A stretch of DNA of 64,000 nucleotides from Edaphochlamys debaryana. Its lineage: Eukaryota > Chlorophyta > Chlorophyceae > Chlamydomonadales. Under the pieces are notes generated by a model. That model had not been told where the DNA came from, ran no database searches, and saw nothing but the letters and a program-made list of their open reading frames with translations. Every line of letters starts with the position of its first letter. Position 1 is the first letter of the stretch. The translations under genes and the position numbers were made by a program. The stretch lies in contig JAEHOE010000053.1 of the NCBI GenBank assembly GCA_016858145.1, forward strand, positions 434,001-498,000. The letters run 5' to 3'. Shown piece after piece: positions 1-13,307 of the stretch.

Positions 1-2030
1 GGTTCCAGATACCTTGAGATTCAACTTGAATGTCCACTAAGGTTGTCCACTTAATTGTTTGCTGTGGATTGCCACCTTGCCACCCTTAGCTGCGGACCCT
101 GCTTGCTGTTCCTGGGGGATTTGGCACTTGGATGTCCTGTGTCCAGTCGGCTTCAGTTTTGAGATTTAAAGGTGGGGACGGCGGACAGTGCGCTAGTACA
201 CTGCACGCTCTGCCCTTATGCTCTGTAGCGTTGCTGAAGACCTGGAGGGTGGTGAGCGATAGTAGCCGGGCATTGGTTTTTATGGACTAGGTCTGCATGT
301 GTGCCGGCAGGCCAAGCTGGTGGGCAGCTGCGTGGTCATACGCGTAGCTAGCGGGCGCGGACTGGAAACGTACCGGTATGCGGTAACCACAAGCGCCCTT
401 GTTTGAGTGCGGGTCCTGATGATCCTCGCTGGAGACTTCCCGGCGGGGGACGGGGACATACGGCTTGGCTATGCCCTTGCGTCCTTTCTGCTGTGCGGTA
501 GCTGTTGCAGTGTGAGCAGGTTGCATCCTGCTGGAAGTCGTGGCTCGGCCCACGTGCGTGGTGATTCATCACGCAGAAGGGGTGGGCCCATTCCTTACTT
601 CCTTGCGGGGTTGAGTTGTGGTCGGTCCTTGGGTCCATGTTCCGGGTCCGTTTCTTGCTTGCGCCGACGGGTTGAAGGTCTGCTGACAGACCTGGTGAAG
701 GCACAGCGTGACAGCATGCGGTGTCGGGCACGTTGCTGCGGGCCGTCTTTTTGCTTCTTGGCTGTTCATCCCTAGCTATTTACATGCTTGCTGAGCACTG
801 CTCTTGTGTGTTTGCCGGTGATCTGGTTGGCAACGGCGACTGCTGCGGGCCGGGCCTCGACCCATGGAGCAGTACGGCCGGACTTGCCCAAGCATACGTA
901 CGACTCCGGTACTTGTACTTTCCCAAGCCCCTGGCGCCTGGCCGAGGCGTGACAAGGGTGCCGTTCTTGGCTCGTGGGGCCTAGCAGTTACGAGCGACTA
1001 CCGCCGTGCAAGTGTGAGAGTACATTGCCGTGAATTGTGGATACTGGTACCGGATGCCTCATTGCCTTGCGGTTGCTCTGGCGCAGTTGCGGCCGCCCCT
1101 GTAGTTTGTGGCTATAGGCAACTTTGTCAGATGCTTGTGATGCTGCGAGACGTCTAGTCTCCTCCGGACTCAGGCGGCGGGCTTGTGTTACATCAAGTTG
1201 CAACATCCTCCTAGTCACGGCCCAGTCCCAGCACCCAAGCCGTCGGCTCCTGGTCGGCTAACCCCGCGTGGCAGCCCTCGGAAGTGTTCGGATAACATAT
1301 GTAACCGCCCTGTCTCACATGCACGTAGGGCACTGCTCCGCAAGCGGCGGTTTCTCGTCAGCCCCAGCCCCCCTGCCTTTCCGCATTTTAGGTAGGGCAC
1401 CTTGCGTGTAGCGGTTGTGGACAGACGCGGAGGCGTCACTGCCCATAGCCTCCACGGGCGTCGGCACCGATGGCCAGGGTTAGGCACCATCCGGCCATCC
1501 GGTACCGCATGCCACAGGCTACGCTTCACAGGCATCTTGCATCGGCCAACGAATTGCGACGCCACGACTCCACGGTACTACGCCCCGTTGTCTAAAATAT
1601 TCCATAGGCTTGTGTTATACCGGTAACCCTGCAGGCAGATGCACACCGCGATACCCCTCCCCCGCCCCGCGCGCTGGGGCCACGCGGCGCACCTTGAGGG
1701 CTTGCCCCCTGTGCCAAAGCACACAAGCCCCGACACAGCTGTACGGCAATGGCCTGCAATCTTGGGCCCCAGATGTTCGTCTTCCCTAAAAGGTATCACA
1801 GTGTGGCTATCTAAATCATGTACATCGTAGAGCTTCAAGAGCCGCTCCCATATCCGCTGCCATGCAACCCATGCGCCCGCCTGCGCAGTATATGCACGCA
1901 TTGCGCTCACAAGAGACTCAACATCCTCCGACACGCGCCCAAGCGAAACTTCAGCCCTTCTACCCCTTGCCATTGTACCGACACTAGCCCTCTTGTGCGC
2001 CGCGCGGGTTTCAGCCCTTGCCGGCCGCGC
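1..2030. other. Intergenic sequence, no gene supported
   Basis: No open frame here has convincing coding character, splice structure or recognisable motifs; overlapping short frames on both strands look like chance products of GC-rich DNA. The right end is the 3' flank of the minus-strand cyclase gene. The only structure I can support is a segment near 1524-1600 that recurs near 32.1 kb. Confidence 0.5.
1524..1600 (+). repeat. Dispersed repeat, copy 1
   Basis: About 80 bp align by eye with 32118-32201, sharing blocks such as TTCACAGGCA, TCGGCCAAC, TGCGACGCCA and ACTACGCCCC, then TTGTCTA followed by an A/T-rich stretch. Both copies lie in gene-free DNA in the same orientation. This suggests an end or fragment of a dispersed, probably transposon-derived, repeat. 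Its class and limits cannot be set from two copies. Confidence 0.5.
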
Positions 2031-5000
2031 CTACCCCGCTCTGCTCGAGCCAGCCCCGAGCGCCATCGCGTCAGTGCCGTGCTGCAGTGAGGCCAGGGTC
2101 CAGAGCTCCATGGGCTCTATCACGCCCTTGAGCGGCAGCGTGCCCAGGCCCTGGGCGGAGACGCGGGCCTGCAGGGCGGGGCGGGCGGCGGCCCACGCAG
2201 CGCCGCTGGCCAAGCACTGCAGGACGGGGAGGGAGCGGAAGCATAGTACGGTCTTCATTCGGGTCAAGGACCACCCTAGCTATCATGGGCATATATAAGC
2301 GTGTGGCGTGAGCACCAGTGAAGGTGCGCTGGGGGACTACTCACCGTGGCTGCCTTGGCTTTGGCGGCGATGCGCGCCGCCCGGTTCATGGGCCGACCCA
2401 CGTAGTCCAGGCGGCCCGTGCGGGGCACCAGCCGCACCATCGCCCGGCCGTAGTCGATGCCGATGCGGAGGCGCAGCCCTCGCTTCACCAGCACATCGTC
2501 TGCACGAGGAAAGTGGGCGTTGGCAGCTAGCGTCAGACCCCTTGTCATTATCACGATCCATCCTAGCCAAAGCAGCGCAAGCACCAACCAAGCCACACGG
2601 TATCTGTTTTGCCATGTTTGCTACAGCCATTTCCGCACGCACCCTTGTAGATTTCCTCGGTCAGCTCGTGATCCAGGAATCCGTCGGGCCAGTCGGCGGT
2701 CAGCATGGCATCCAGCATGTCCAGACCCCACAGCACGGCCTGAAGATGCGTAGAAAGAGCGAGGGAGAGGCGAAGGGAGGCATGGCAAGAAAGTCCGAAG
2801 ACGCCAAACGTTTCAAGAAGTGAGCCATAAAAAGGAGGCAGTTAAAGCTACCCGACGGGTGACGGCGGCCTGCACACACAGCCAAGCTGGCAGGAGGCAC
2901 ACACGCGGACCGAGGCTTAGTCACCTGCTCGGGGCTGGCGAAGACGAGCACCCAGTGGCCTCCGTCCGAGGACGAAGCGACCACGTAGCCCCCGTGCCTG
3001 CTGGCCATCTGTAGTCGAGGGCAGAGGCAGAGAGTGAGCGGTAGGATGGTTAATTCACAGCCATGCTCAAGCGGGCACCCACCACCTCAAGCAACAGCTC
3101 TCGCAGACACAACAGCAAACTACCGGTGCGGAATCCCTTCACCTCCGCCACTCCACTCCCTCGCGTGTGCAGCCGCTGCCATGAATTCTTTCCACCCTTC
3201 ATCTTAATCCCAACGCCTCCCCCAACCCGCGCCCTCACACCGCCCCGCACCTGCTGCGCGATGTCGCAGAAGAGAGCCAAGCCCTCGCGCACGAACGCGC
3301 CTCCCGCCGCGTCCTCCTCCAAGCCCACAGCGCCCAGCTTGGACGGGCCCGAGCTGGCGCCCGAGGTCCCAGACGCCAGCCGCTGCGCCCGCTCCAGCGC
3401 GATCCGCTCCCAGGCCAGAAGGGACTCAATGCCCAGCACGTTGCAAAACACGGGCGCGACCATGCCTGCGGGTGCCGACAGGCAGCCCGGCACCAGCTCC
3501 CTGTGGTTGCGGACCCAGGGCTGGACCAGGGCCAGGCGCGGAGCCAGGCCCGGGCTGACGGCGCCGTAGAGCGGGCGCGGGGCCGCGGCCTGCGCGCCCG
3601 AAGGCGACGCGGGAGGGCCGCCGCCTGTGTGGGTGGGCAGGACGGGGGTGAGAGGGCGGGTGTAAGGTGGTGTGTTGGTGGTTGTTGTGTAGCCTTTGCT
3701 CAACAGACTCCACCCCGCTAGCAATCTAGCAGTACAGCAAATCTGCTGGTCACTATGCCGGCTGATTCCTGTCGGAGCGGGCCCAGGGCTATCCACCCTC
3801 GAGTCATGTAGTTTCATGTTCCCTCGAACACCACTCACCGCCCTTGTCAGGAAGGTGCTCTCCCAGGTGCAGCAGCATCAGGCTGAGGTGCGTTCCGTGG
3901 CTGCTCGAGCTCCTCCCGTCGCCTCCGCCCCCGCTACCGAGTTTCACCACGGTCTTCGCCTCGCGCCTCGTCTGCTGGTAGACCGCAAAGGTTGACTCGC
4001 TCAGGAGCACGACACCACCCTGTTGATACAAACAGGCAGGGAGACAGTGTGTGACCAGCCAGTCAGGTGGAGCGAGCGACGCATGGAGTTCGGTTTAGCC
4101 TGAAACTATCCGCCATACCCAGGGCTTACCACGGCCGCGTCGCCAATCTCCTTGGCGGTTGCGAGGATCTCCCCCGTGTAGCTGATGTGCGGCATTCCGT
4201 TGCGCATCTCTGTCACCATCTGGGGGTTGCGGGGTGCAGCAAGCACAGCAGCAGCGTGAGGAGGCAGGTAGCGTGCGGTCAGTGGCCACTTGGCCACCTG
4301 GCCTTGCCCGGCTGCTCCAGGCATTTGACGGTTTGCGCCCCGACCATCAAGAGGGGGCCCCGCAGCATGGCAGCCTCAAACCAAATGAGGCAAACCCCAG
4401 GGCCTGGCGGAGGCGCGCTCACCTCGGATGCTTGCAGGCCGGACGACATGCCCACTCGCACCCTCAGGCCGCGGAGCACCAGCAGAGGCCCGCGCTTGCC
4501 TCCGTCTCCGCCCTCGGCCGCACCCGCCGCCTGCGCCGCCGCCCCGCCGCCGCCCGCAGCGCACGCCGCAAATAGACGCCTCAGCACCGACCCAACCGTG
4601 TCGACCGGAACCACAGACCCCTGCTCCGCGGGAAGGACCTGCCCAGCAGCAACCGGGACCTGGTCCGCCGCTGCCGGCAGCGCCTCTCCGTTTGCCCCAG
4701 CCGCACCCGCTGCCGTTGTGAGGGCGGCCGCAGCAGGCCCCAGAGGGCCGATACCCGCGGCCACGTTGATCGAGTGCCAGAGCTCGTCGAAAGCCTCGTC
4801 TTGCGAGGGGCCGCCCAGCCGCATCCGGCCGGGGCGGGGTTTGGCGGGATCCATGCGGGCGGGTGCGCTATTCGCGCTGGCGCCTGGAAACATGCGGCTG
4901 ACGGCACTTCGAGCGAACATTGTCATGCGCCGCTTGACACCGTCGGGCGGAAGCCCGATGGGCTTGCCCGAGGGCGGGACCGGCCGGGCCCCGGTCAGGG

Positions 5001-8000
5001 CCCGGCCCAGGCCCAGGGGCAGGCCCAGTGCCCCCGCCTCCGCGTCCACGTGCTGTCGTTTCGGCGACTCCGTGCGTGCTGCGCCTTTGCCACCGTGCGA
5101 GAGCCGGCTGGTGCGTTCTCGCTCTTGTAGCACGCCCTCGCGCGCCTGCTTCGCGCGCGGTCCTTCCAGCGTGGACACGCCCCGGTGCACGCCCAGCCGG
5201 ACCGAGCCGGACCGCCCCCCGCCGCGACGCTCCGTCACGGGACTGCCGGGAGTGATAGTCGATTGGGAGAGACGCAGCGGTGCCCGCGGCTGTGGCGGCG
5301 CCCCACGGCCTTCATCCCCCTCCTCCTGTGTGTTGAGGTCGCCGTCCGCGCCGGCCCTCCGCTGCATCGAGCCGGGCTCGTCGAGCGCGAATTGGCTCAC
5401 CGCCCGGAACCGAGAGACCGAGTGCCGGCGGCTGAGCGGCGACGCGGGAGCCTGGAGCGCGTCCGTGGGGTCCCAAGTGACCAACGCCTTCCAGTCTTCT
5501 GCAGCGTCCGTGTCCGGAAGCTTGGCGATCCGCCTCCGCCGGTTGGCGGCGCTTGAGGCCTCGAAGTTGCCCCCTGGAGGCGTGCCGAGCCCTGTCACCG
5601 GCGCGGAAACGTTGCCGAACGGCTGGTCCCCGGCCCGCGCATCCCCCGCCGATGCCGTCTTGGCCAAGCTTGCCGGGATCTGCACGGTGGGGCGGCGACG
5701 TGCGATGCCGCCAAAGCCGGATACCGAGCCGCCTTCCTGTGCCGTGCCCACTGCTGGCTCTGGATCGGCGAAGCCCGCGCAGCTGTTGGTGTCTCCACAG
5801 CTGCTGCTGGCTCCCTCGTCTCCGTGGTCCAAGGCATCGGCGGCTGCCAGCACGGCGGGCGACGCCATGGGCTCGAGGGTGAGCCCCAGGGTCGGTGGCC
5901 CGTGCGCAGAAACACCGGCAACGCCCCCCGAGCGACCATTGGCACCCGGGCTCGCGGTTGCATGTGCGTCCGCTCCTGTTGAAGAAGCATTCGTGTGGGC
6001 GGTTGCTTGCACAGGGCCTTGGCCGACTGGGATGGCATCGAGGCAGTTGCTGCCGGCTGGGCTGAGCACGGCGACGGCCCGGGGAGGAGCGAGTGCGTCG
6101 GGCTGGGCAGGCGGCTCGGGCCGCGCCGCTGGCAGCGCCGCCGCGGGTTCCGAGGCAGAACGCGTGGGCGGCACCGCTAGCATTTGCACAGAGCCGCCGG
6201 CGGGGCGCAGAAGCTCGGACTGAGCTTCGCGGAGCGGCGGCACTGCGTAGGCTGCCGCTGGCGCTACGAGCGTCCCGGCGTCCGCTGCGCTGGCGCCGTC
6301 GGTTGTAGCCGCGGCAGCGGGGAGTCCGCCAAGGGCCCCAAGGGGTGGTAGCAGCTGGGGCGGCGCCGGCTCCTCGAAGGGCTCTTCGGGGGATGCGCTC
6401 CGCACCCACAGCTCCAGGCCGTCCTGCTGTGCCAGAAGCTCCCGGGGCCAATCAGCCGCCATCAGGCCGGCCTGGAAAAGGGCGTGGTGAGGGCATGGCA
6501 AGGGCGGGCGAAGAAGCGTCAGGATCTCCGAAGCGCAACCAAAAGTGCGACTGTACGCGCGGGCGATCCCGCGCAGGGCCCCCATCCCAAGTCCCTCAGC
6601 GGCTCCGCCCCACCTGCCTTCAGCGCATAGTATGGCAATACGAAGACACTGCCGAGAAACCCTTTGAAACCCCTGGAAACCCCTCAGCAGGCCCGCCCCC
6701 CGAGCCCCTCCCCCCCACCTGCAGGTCCATGGCGAAGCCCAGCGCGTCCTCGGGGCTGTGGAAGGCCACCGCGAAGGCGTCCCCCTCCGTGAAGCACTCG
6801 TAGCCGCGGTTGTCCCCGATGGCCTGTGCAGAGCAGAGGGCAGGAGGCAGGAGTTGGGAGAGGAAAGCAGAGGGAGATTTGCGCGCAGACGTGCCGTTCA
6901 CAGTGGCTGCAAGCTGCGCGCGTTGCTGGCCACACGAAGGCAAAACGAGAGCTTCGAGACTATTCTATGACGTGCGATCGTTTCAGGTAAAGAAACGTGT
7001 AGCCAAAGCTAGGTGCGTTAGCCAGTCCGGGGCGGGCGCCTCACCGTTCGCATCACGCGGTGGTGTGTGCTCAGGCACACGTCCATGACGCCCGGGGGCA
7101 GCGTCTCCCACAGCAGCGTGGAGTTCTGCGGGAGATGCAGAGGCGGAGGATAAGTTCGGAAGAGGGCAGTTTGAAGCGAGGATGCACAAGGGGAGGCTAC
7201 GAGCTCTCAGCGCTTTCGCAAACACAGCTGCCAAGCAACAGCCGCAGCGGAGAGGTGTGGTGTGGTGTAGTCGACGACTACAGGCGACCTCTCGATCGCT
7301 CCGTCCACCCCGTACCTGGATATCGGTGAGCGCCAGGGTTGTGGCGGGGCCGGGGCCGGGCGGTTTGGCCGCGTAGCGCTTCTTGCGCCTCCGCAGCCAG
7401 AAGAGTGCCCCCACCACCGCCAGCGCCGCCAGCAGCAGAGCGCAGCCCACGCTCAGGCCGATGCCAAGCCCCAGGGCCAGGGAGCGGTCCGTGGGTCCGT
7501 CCGCGGGAATCTCTGACTCAGCGGGGAAGGTGTTGATGTATAGGGCGCGCCAGATGGTGGGGTAGGGGAACTCTGCAAGCGTATCGTACAGAACGGGCAG
7601 GCAGCGGCACTGCGTCAAGAAGACTGGCTCAGGGGTCAAGGGTGGCAAACACCGGCACAAGCCGGGCGCCTGGCAGCGACGCCCTGGCGCCGGCTTCCCA
7701 CCGTCCAAGGCAAGTGCCGTACACCCTCCGGTGCCCGGTCCCTAGAGCGCCCTAGCTGTTGCATGCGCCCTCAACCTAGCGCCGGCTGCACGTGCCCTCG
7801 CTAAGCACACGTACGGCAGATCCGCAGCCGTCACACGAGCGGCCGGTGACAGCACACCGCGCACAAGGAGGCAGCCTTACTAAGCACCTACACGAAGGCA
7901 CGCCCCCCTGTTAGATGCCCCGGTCACCCGACCCAGGGTCTCTCACCCCTTTGAATCTCGACGAACCGCACATTTGCAGTCCGCGCGGCCTCGTCCAGCG

Positions 8001-11000
8001 GGGAGCCCAGCGCAGAGTCGCTCCAAAGCACGGAGTCCGCGGCCTGGACGGTCTCCGGACTGGCGCTGCCGCTGGCGTTGGGGCTCAGGGCGCCCGCGGC
8101 GGCGTACAGGCGCACGGCCTCGACGGCGAGGTCGTCCATGACCTGCCTGCAGGCAGGGAGGCGAGGGGCGGGCAAAGGACGAAGCAAGGTTTAGCTGGGC
8201 TGCGGGTCGGGACGTGGGGATGAGGGGACGAGCCTGGTTGCGGGGAGGAAGGGTAGCCCTTTCGTTGCGGCTGAGCAGCGAGGCAAAACGTGCTGGGACG
8301 AGGCGAACCGCAGAGCGAGAGGGCCTTGAGTGTGCGGTTAGTAGTACCCGCCGATGGCCAACCACGCGACCACGCTCGGCGCCTGTTAGTCACCTGTAGC
8401 TTGTTGCGTACGGCGCGGTCATGTCGAATGCCGTATTGTTGTTTAGCAGGGCTGTGCGCAATGCCTGCTCGATAGGGAGCGCGTGAAGACGTGTTAGCGC
8501 GATGGCACTTGGGATTTAAGGCCAACTTTGAACGTTAAGATACCGGTAACGTCCACCTGTCAACCGTTGCCAGACGCCTCACCGGCACGATGGCCTCGAT
8601 GTCAGACGGGTTGAGATCGAGCAGCGCGTTGATTGCAACCGCCAGGGCCGTTGAATTGAAGATGGTGTACTGACCGTTGGCGCCGGTACGGGAAGATGTG
8701 GTGCTGCCGGAGGCGCTGAGGGTGCTACAGACGTCGCCGAAGAGGGCGGAGCTCGAGTCTTCGAAGCCCGCGACCGGCCGGGTGACGAGCTGCGGGATCC
8801 CGGGCGGAAGGGTACCGGTATAAGTCACACCATTGAACCCAACAGGAACGGATTGTGGGCAGCACCGCAGGCAAGTAGAGCCCGCTGCTTGGTGAGCCTC
8901 TTTGTGCGGTGGCAGCCCTCTTGCCCCTAGTGGTGGGACCTCGCATGCTCGCTCGAGACCCGCCCCCGGCCCGGGCACACCGCACCTGGTTGTACCTCAG
9001 GTTCATGGCCAGTCCGATGGCCTGCATAGGAGATGGGTTCCGCCAACGAGCGTCAGAACTGCCACCGCACAAGGAGGCTCACCAAGCAGCTTGGTGGCAG
9101 TCGCCTGGAGCCATCGCCGCACGCATACCGGCTAAACCGCAAGTCCAGCTCCCGGTCACCAGCGGTTAGAACCCCTTGGACGACCCTACCGAACCCTGGG
9201 CCCCTGCCGTACAGGTGTCGTACCTCCATGTACAGCTGTACGTCCCGTGCAGTCTGGTTGTCCATGTCGGGGCGGACCTTCCAGACGTACGTCATCTCGG
9301 AGACGAAAGGCGCCGCGTTGAGAAACCGCTCGTGACTCATGTCGGGGGCCCCGGCGGGGGCCCCGGAGCTGTCCACGGGCTCCGGCGCAGCACTGCCGTA
9401 CGACGCTGGCACGGGTGGCGCCGCCAGGCCGGAGGGCGCCCCTGGGACTTGGATCGGCGGCTGCGCCACCGTCGCAGGCAGCGGAGGCTGCGGCTCCGTC
9501 GTCTGCTGAAGCAGAGCCCGGACGCTGCCCAGCCCCAAGTGCTCCACGTCGCCGTCATCGCCTTCGCCCCCGAAGTCAGTAGGGAAGGCCCCACTGCTGC
9601 CGCCGCCAGGCCCGTCGCTGGGAGACTGCTGCAGGCGGCGACCGCCAAGCCCGCCTATCAGTGGGGTCGCCGGGGTCGCAGGCGACCCCGCAGGCGCTTG
9701 ACTCGCTTGCACGCTCGGCCGCAGTGCAGTGGCGTGAGGGCACGTGTCCCGCGTGCACTCCGCCATCGTGCCAGTGGCAACGCTGAGTCCCCTGGTGCTT
9801 CCGGGCAAGAGCGCCGCCCCGATCCTGCCCGCAACGATCGGCGCTTCCCCTTGCGTCATGAAAAGCGTGCTGATGGCCCAGTCGATGGTGAACAAGCACC
9901 GCCCCGCAATGAAGAGCGGGTTAACCACGCCACAAACGGGCGGGTCCGCGTCGGCGTTGTCCTCCACGGTCGAGAGTTCACTTTCGGTCACTGGCACGTT
10001 ATCGCGAGTCGCATTCGGAGTGAAGATACCGACGTTGTGTGCAGCCAGTCGGGCGTAGAGGCGCAGGGCCTCGGACATGGCGGGGGAGCCTGCGGTGATA
10101 CACAATGCACATAAGGGCGCACATGGCATGGGGCCGGGGCTCGCGTGTACCCGAGGTCCGGGAGGGAGGCATAGCTAGGACCGCCAGGGTCTGAGGGTGG
10201 TCTGCCCTCGTTGAGCATACAGAGCGCCAAACGCGGGAGGTGCACGAATCGGGAATGGGTCGAGTCTCGACTGCAACATACTTGCAGGCTATGGCTCTGC
10301 CGCAGCCCGACTCTAGGGTGTGCCGCCTGAGAGAACAGCGGCCCCAAGAATGCAGCTCCAATGCAAGCAGGAACACAAGCCTGGCCTGCGACGCGCCGAG
10401 GACTCACCCACAGTGGGCGTGTTGTTGTTGCGCAGGTCCACCCACACGCCCTGTCGGCTGCCCTGCGTCTGCACCAGCGACGAGAAGATGGCCGACAGCA
10501 GGCCCCAGCCCTTGCAGCCTGCGGGGGGCACACACATGGTGGAGGTATGTTCGGGCACTAGATTGCATCGCACAACAACCGCAAACACAAGCCAGGCGCA
10601 GCGCTGCACGTTGTGGACGTCCCGTGCGACCAAGCCTCTGCGCTTCCGGCCTGGACGCTCGACGCGGGGGACCCCGTGTCTCTGGGTGGACCGGTAAAGC
10701 CGGCAGACGCTCCCTGCACACGGCACATTCCCAGCCATAGCCTACCCTGCTCCCCTGTAAACCCCCCTCGCCCGGCAGTGGCACCCACCCGGCATGAGGT
10801 CCGCGCACAACACGTGATCCTCCCGACCATCGTTGTCGAAGTCGCGGTTCACCAGGGACTGGAACAGCTGTGCCATGTCGTTCCAAGTTGAGGGCAGGGA
10901 GCGAGGTCCGGACCCGAGCGCGGAGCGAGCGAGGAACGACGGCTGCTGCGCGACCAGAGTCTCCCACCAGTCCCGGCGGTAGAGCAGCACCAACGGAACG

Positions 11001-12208
11001 ACGGTGGGCCCACCCGCCCGGCTGGGCGGGACCGAGAGCTGCGGGAAGGGATGCGGGAACCGGGTCAGGCGGGCATGTGAGGCTGCCGAGGGGTGGACGG
11101 ATGTGGGTCATGTGATGAAACGAGGTTGGCACACACACTCGTGTCCCGCCGACGGGACCGGCCCCTTGGCTAAGGACTCTCTTGCCCACAAGGCCCGTGG
11201 CTGAGCCCCTGGTCAGGCCCCATGAAGAAGAGACATCCCCGCTCTTACGTAAGCGCTCGGCAGGGGCTGACCCGCTGCGGTCTGCCTCTCCAGCTCCTCG
11301 AGCTCCCGCGTGTTGTTGTCGGCTTTGAGCCGCAGCTGCGCGCAGGCAACAACGGGCCACACAGGACCAGTCACCAGCCGCCGAAAGGGTCAGAAGCCCC
11401 AAGGGCGAGCTGAAAGCGCAGGGCTGTGGCCGCCTCCCCCTGTCCAGGTTCCATCCTGGCTCCTGCACCTGGAACCATCACCGAACCCAACCGCACGACG
11501 CGTAGGCCGTGCTTACTTCTCGGCCCCCGTCATCCTGCTTACCAGCGGGGTCGCTGCGGTCTCTCCCTGGCCTAGGAGCAACACCTCCAGGTCATTCTCC
11601 TTGGTCAGATTGCGTAGCCCGGACTGCAGGGCCCGGCTAAGATCGAGCTTAACGCCCGGGGTCGCTGAGCCATTGCCCCCGAGCTCAGCTCGGCGCTCAA
11701 ACAGCCGGGCAATGGTCTCATAGCAGGGCTGCGCCATCCTTAGACCGGTCTCCACATGGATGTACCGTGCGGCGGGCTTTGTCGTGACTTCCTCTCCTGT
11801 TGAACAGGTGCAGTTGTGGGGTGAGGACCTGGGAGGAGCGGGGTGACGCAGGGCGAGGGAATAGTGCACTCCTGAGACCAAGTCCAGTCAGGGCAAGGGG
11901 GCGGGCGTGGTTGGTTGCGTGCAAGAGGTCAGGCTCTCGACTTATCACAGTTCCCGCTGCGGTGAGGGGAGGGTGCGTGGCCAAGCCGTGGGGACAAGGG
12001 GACACGCCGTGGGGACCCCCCTCTCGCGTTGAAACCCGGTCGTATTGACGTATGGCGCAGGCGCTACGCACGAGGCTCACGCTTGCGCCGATGCACCTCG
12101 CGCCAGAGCAGCCAGCACCAGTGCCAGAATTAAGCGAAGTGCGGCAGTGCCGGTGTGCCAGCGGTCTCCCATCGCGCCACGACCACCGCAGCAGCAGCCC
12201 GCGTGCAT
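2031..12208 (-). CDS. Receptor-type class III nucleotide cyclase with paired catalytic domains (probably adenylyl)
   Basis: Predicted to make a cyclic nucleotide at a membrane. Exons on the minus strand: 12208-12081, 11828-11543, 11335-11249, 11038-10789, 10518-10408, 10089-9224, 9021-8986, 8789-8583, 8464-8394, 8146-7947, 7572-7316, 7125-7045, 6823-6719, 6471-4423, 4219-4130, 4019-3839, 3624-3251, 3008-2925, 2739-2643, 2499-2345, 2216-2031. All phases agree, giving 1954 aa from the Met at 12172, which starts a cleaner signal peptide (RLILALVLAALARGASA), or 1966 from 12208. A long ectodomain resembling solute-binding proteins precedes one membrane segment (about residues 767-793). The first cyclase half has TDIQNST (D819) and TEGDAF (D863), a huge low-complexity insertion, then GLRVRVGMSSG. 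The second half has GLRLRIGIDYG and LDYVGRPMNRAAR. The family call is firm; adenylyl specificity is inference. Confidence 0.85.
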
Positions 12209-13307
12209 CGCGGTGGCGCCAGCGATTGTAGTTTATGGAAGGTAGCTTGAATCGCGGCTTCTCCCAAAACAGTAGCTTTGGAGCAAGTATAGGGAACCTG
12301 CCGCTCCTGTCCGCATTTCCGCACGCCTTGGCTATGGCTATGCAGCGAGAGCAAAATTGTAGCGCATAAGCAAGTAGTTATGGTCACGCAAAGTATAGCG
12401 AGAAGGCGGTCGCACAATTTGGAGTGGGAAGTGAGTAATAACTCTTTATCGCGCTGAATGGTGTGTGTGTACTTGTGACCGCCTGATGAGTGTATGGGCG
12501 GTGGACTGGGCGAAGGGCCGACGTTAGTCCTGCCGGGCGGGGCTGGTGGCGCGTGGGGGCGCGTCGGGGGAACCGACGTACCACGAGGGCGACCGATACA
12601 CACGCACATACACCTGCCACACCCGGGATATCGCGAATGCACTTTGATGCTAATTGGTCGGTGACTGAAAGGCGGGGGACGTCTATCTCCGTGGGGGACC
12701 ATCGCGGCCACACCAACCCATACACCTGAGCCCTGCTGGTCAACTCTATTCGTCTGCGTCGATGCGCCCAGCAGCAAGTGATGAAGGCGGATGGGGAGCA
12801 GAGGCGCTTCCGCGGCGGGCAGGGGCTGTTGGGCAGGGTTGGGTCGGGCATTTGCACGGTAGTGTCCGGTTGGGCGCATGTGCGTGCAAGTGCCCTGGCG
12901 CGCAGCCTGCGTGCTGTCATGGGGCTATGCGAAGTGGGTGTACGCGGCACCCCCCATTTGGTGAACTCTCGAGTCTCGACGTCCCCCGTGGGCGAACTCG
13001 CGCGACGGCACGAACCCGCCCCATGGCCGACTTCGGACTTGTCGCCCCCAAAGGCCGCATTAATCCAATAGCTATTTAGCATTTTGCGTTTTCATAACTG
13101 CCCGGTGGATACATTGAATGCCCAGATACGCACATGGTGCCTGCATTCTAAGTGAACGCTGAAACCGAGCCGCCGCGTCACGCTTGATGAAGCTCGGTTA
13201 GCTACCATTATAATGTGCGAGCAGTAGACCGGAGAAGAAAGGAGAGGAGCTTGGGAGCGAGGTCTGCGAGGCGGGCTTGGCCTGCTGTGGGCTCAGATAC
13301 ACCTACA
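12209..13307. other. Shared upstream region of a divergent gene pair
   Basis: This 1.1-kb gap separates the start of the minus-strand cyclase from the start of the plus-strand FAM47-like gene, so it should hold both promoters and 5' leaders. It contains a short GT dinucleotide run near 12461 and moderately AT-richer patches near 12340-12440 and 13070-13210. I see no convincing TATA box, RNA gene or conserved exon. Open frames across it lack coding character. Confidence 0.45.

Noticed and set aside
4067..6223. Very long plus-strand open frame (718 codons)
   Set aside because: It is the antisense shadow of the cyclase insertion exon; it has Arg/Pro/Ser/Ala bias without motifs, while the minus frame is flanked by cyclase exons with correct phase.
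8584..8884. Longer cyclase exon starting at 8884
   Set aside because: Its phase does not match the preceding exon, whereas the acceptor before 8789 gives phase 0 on both sides.
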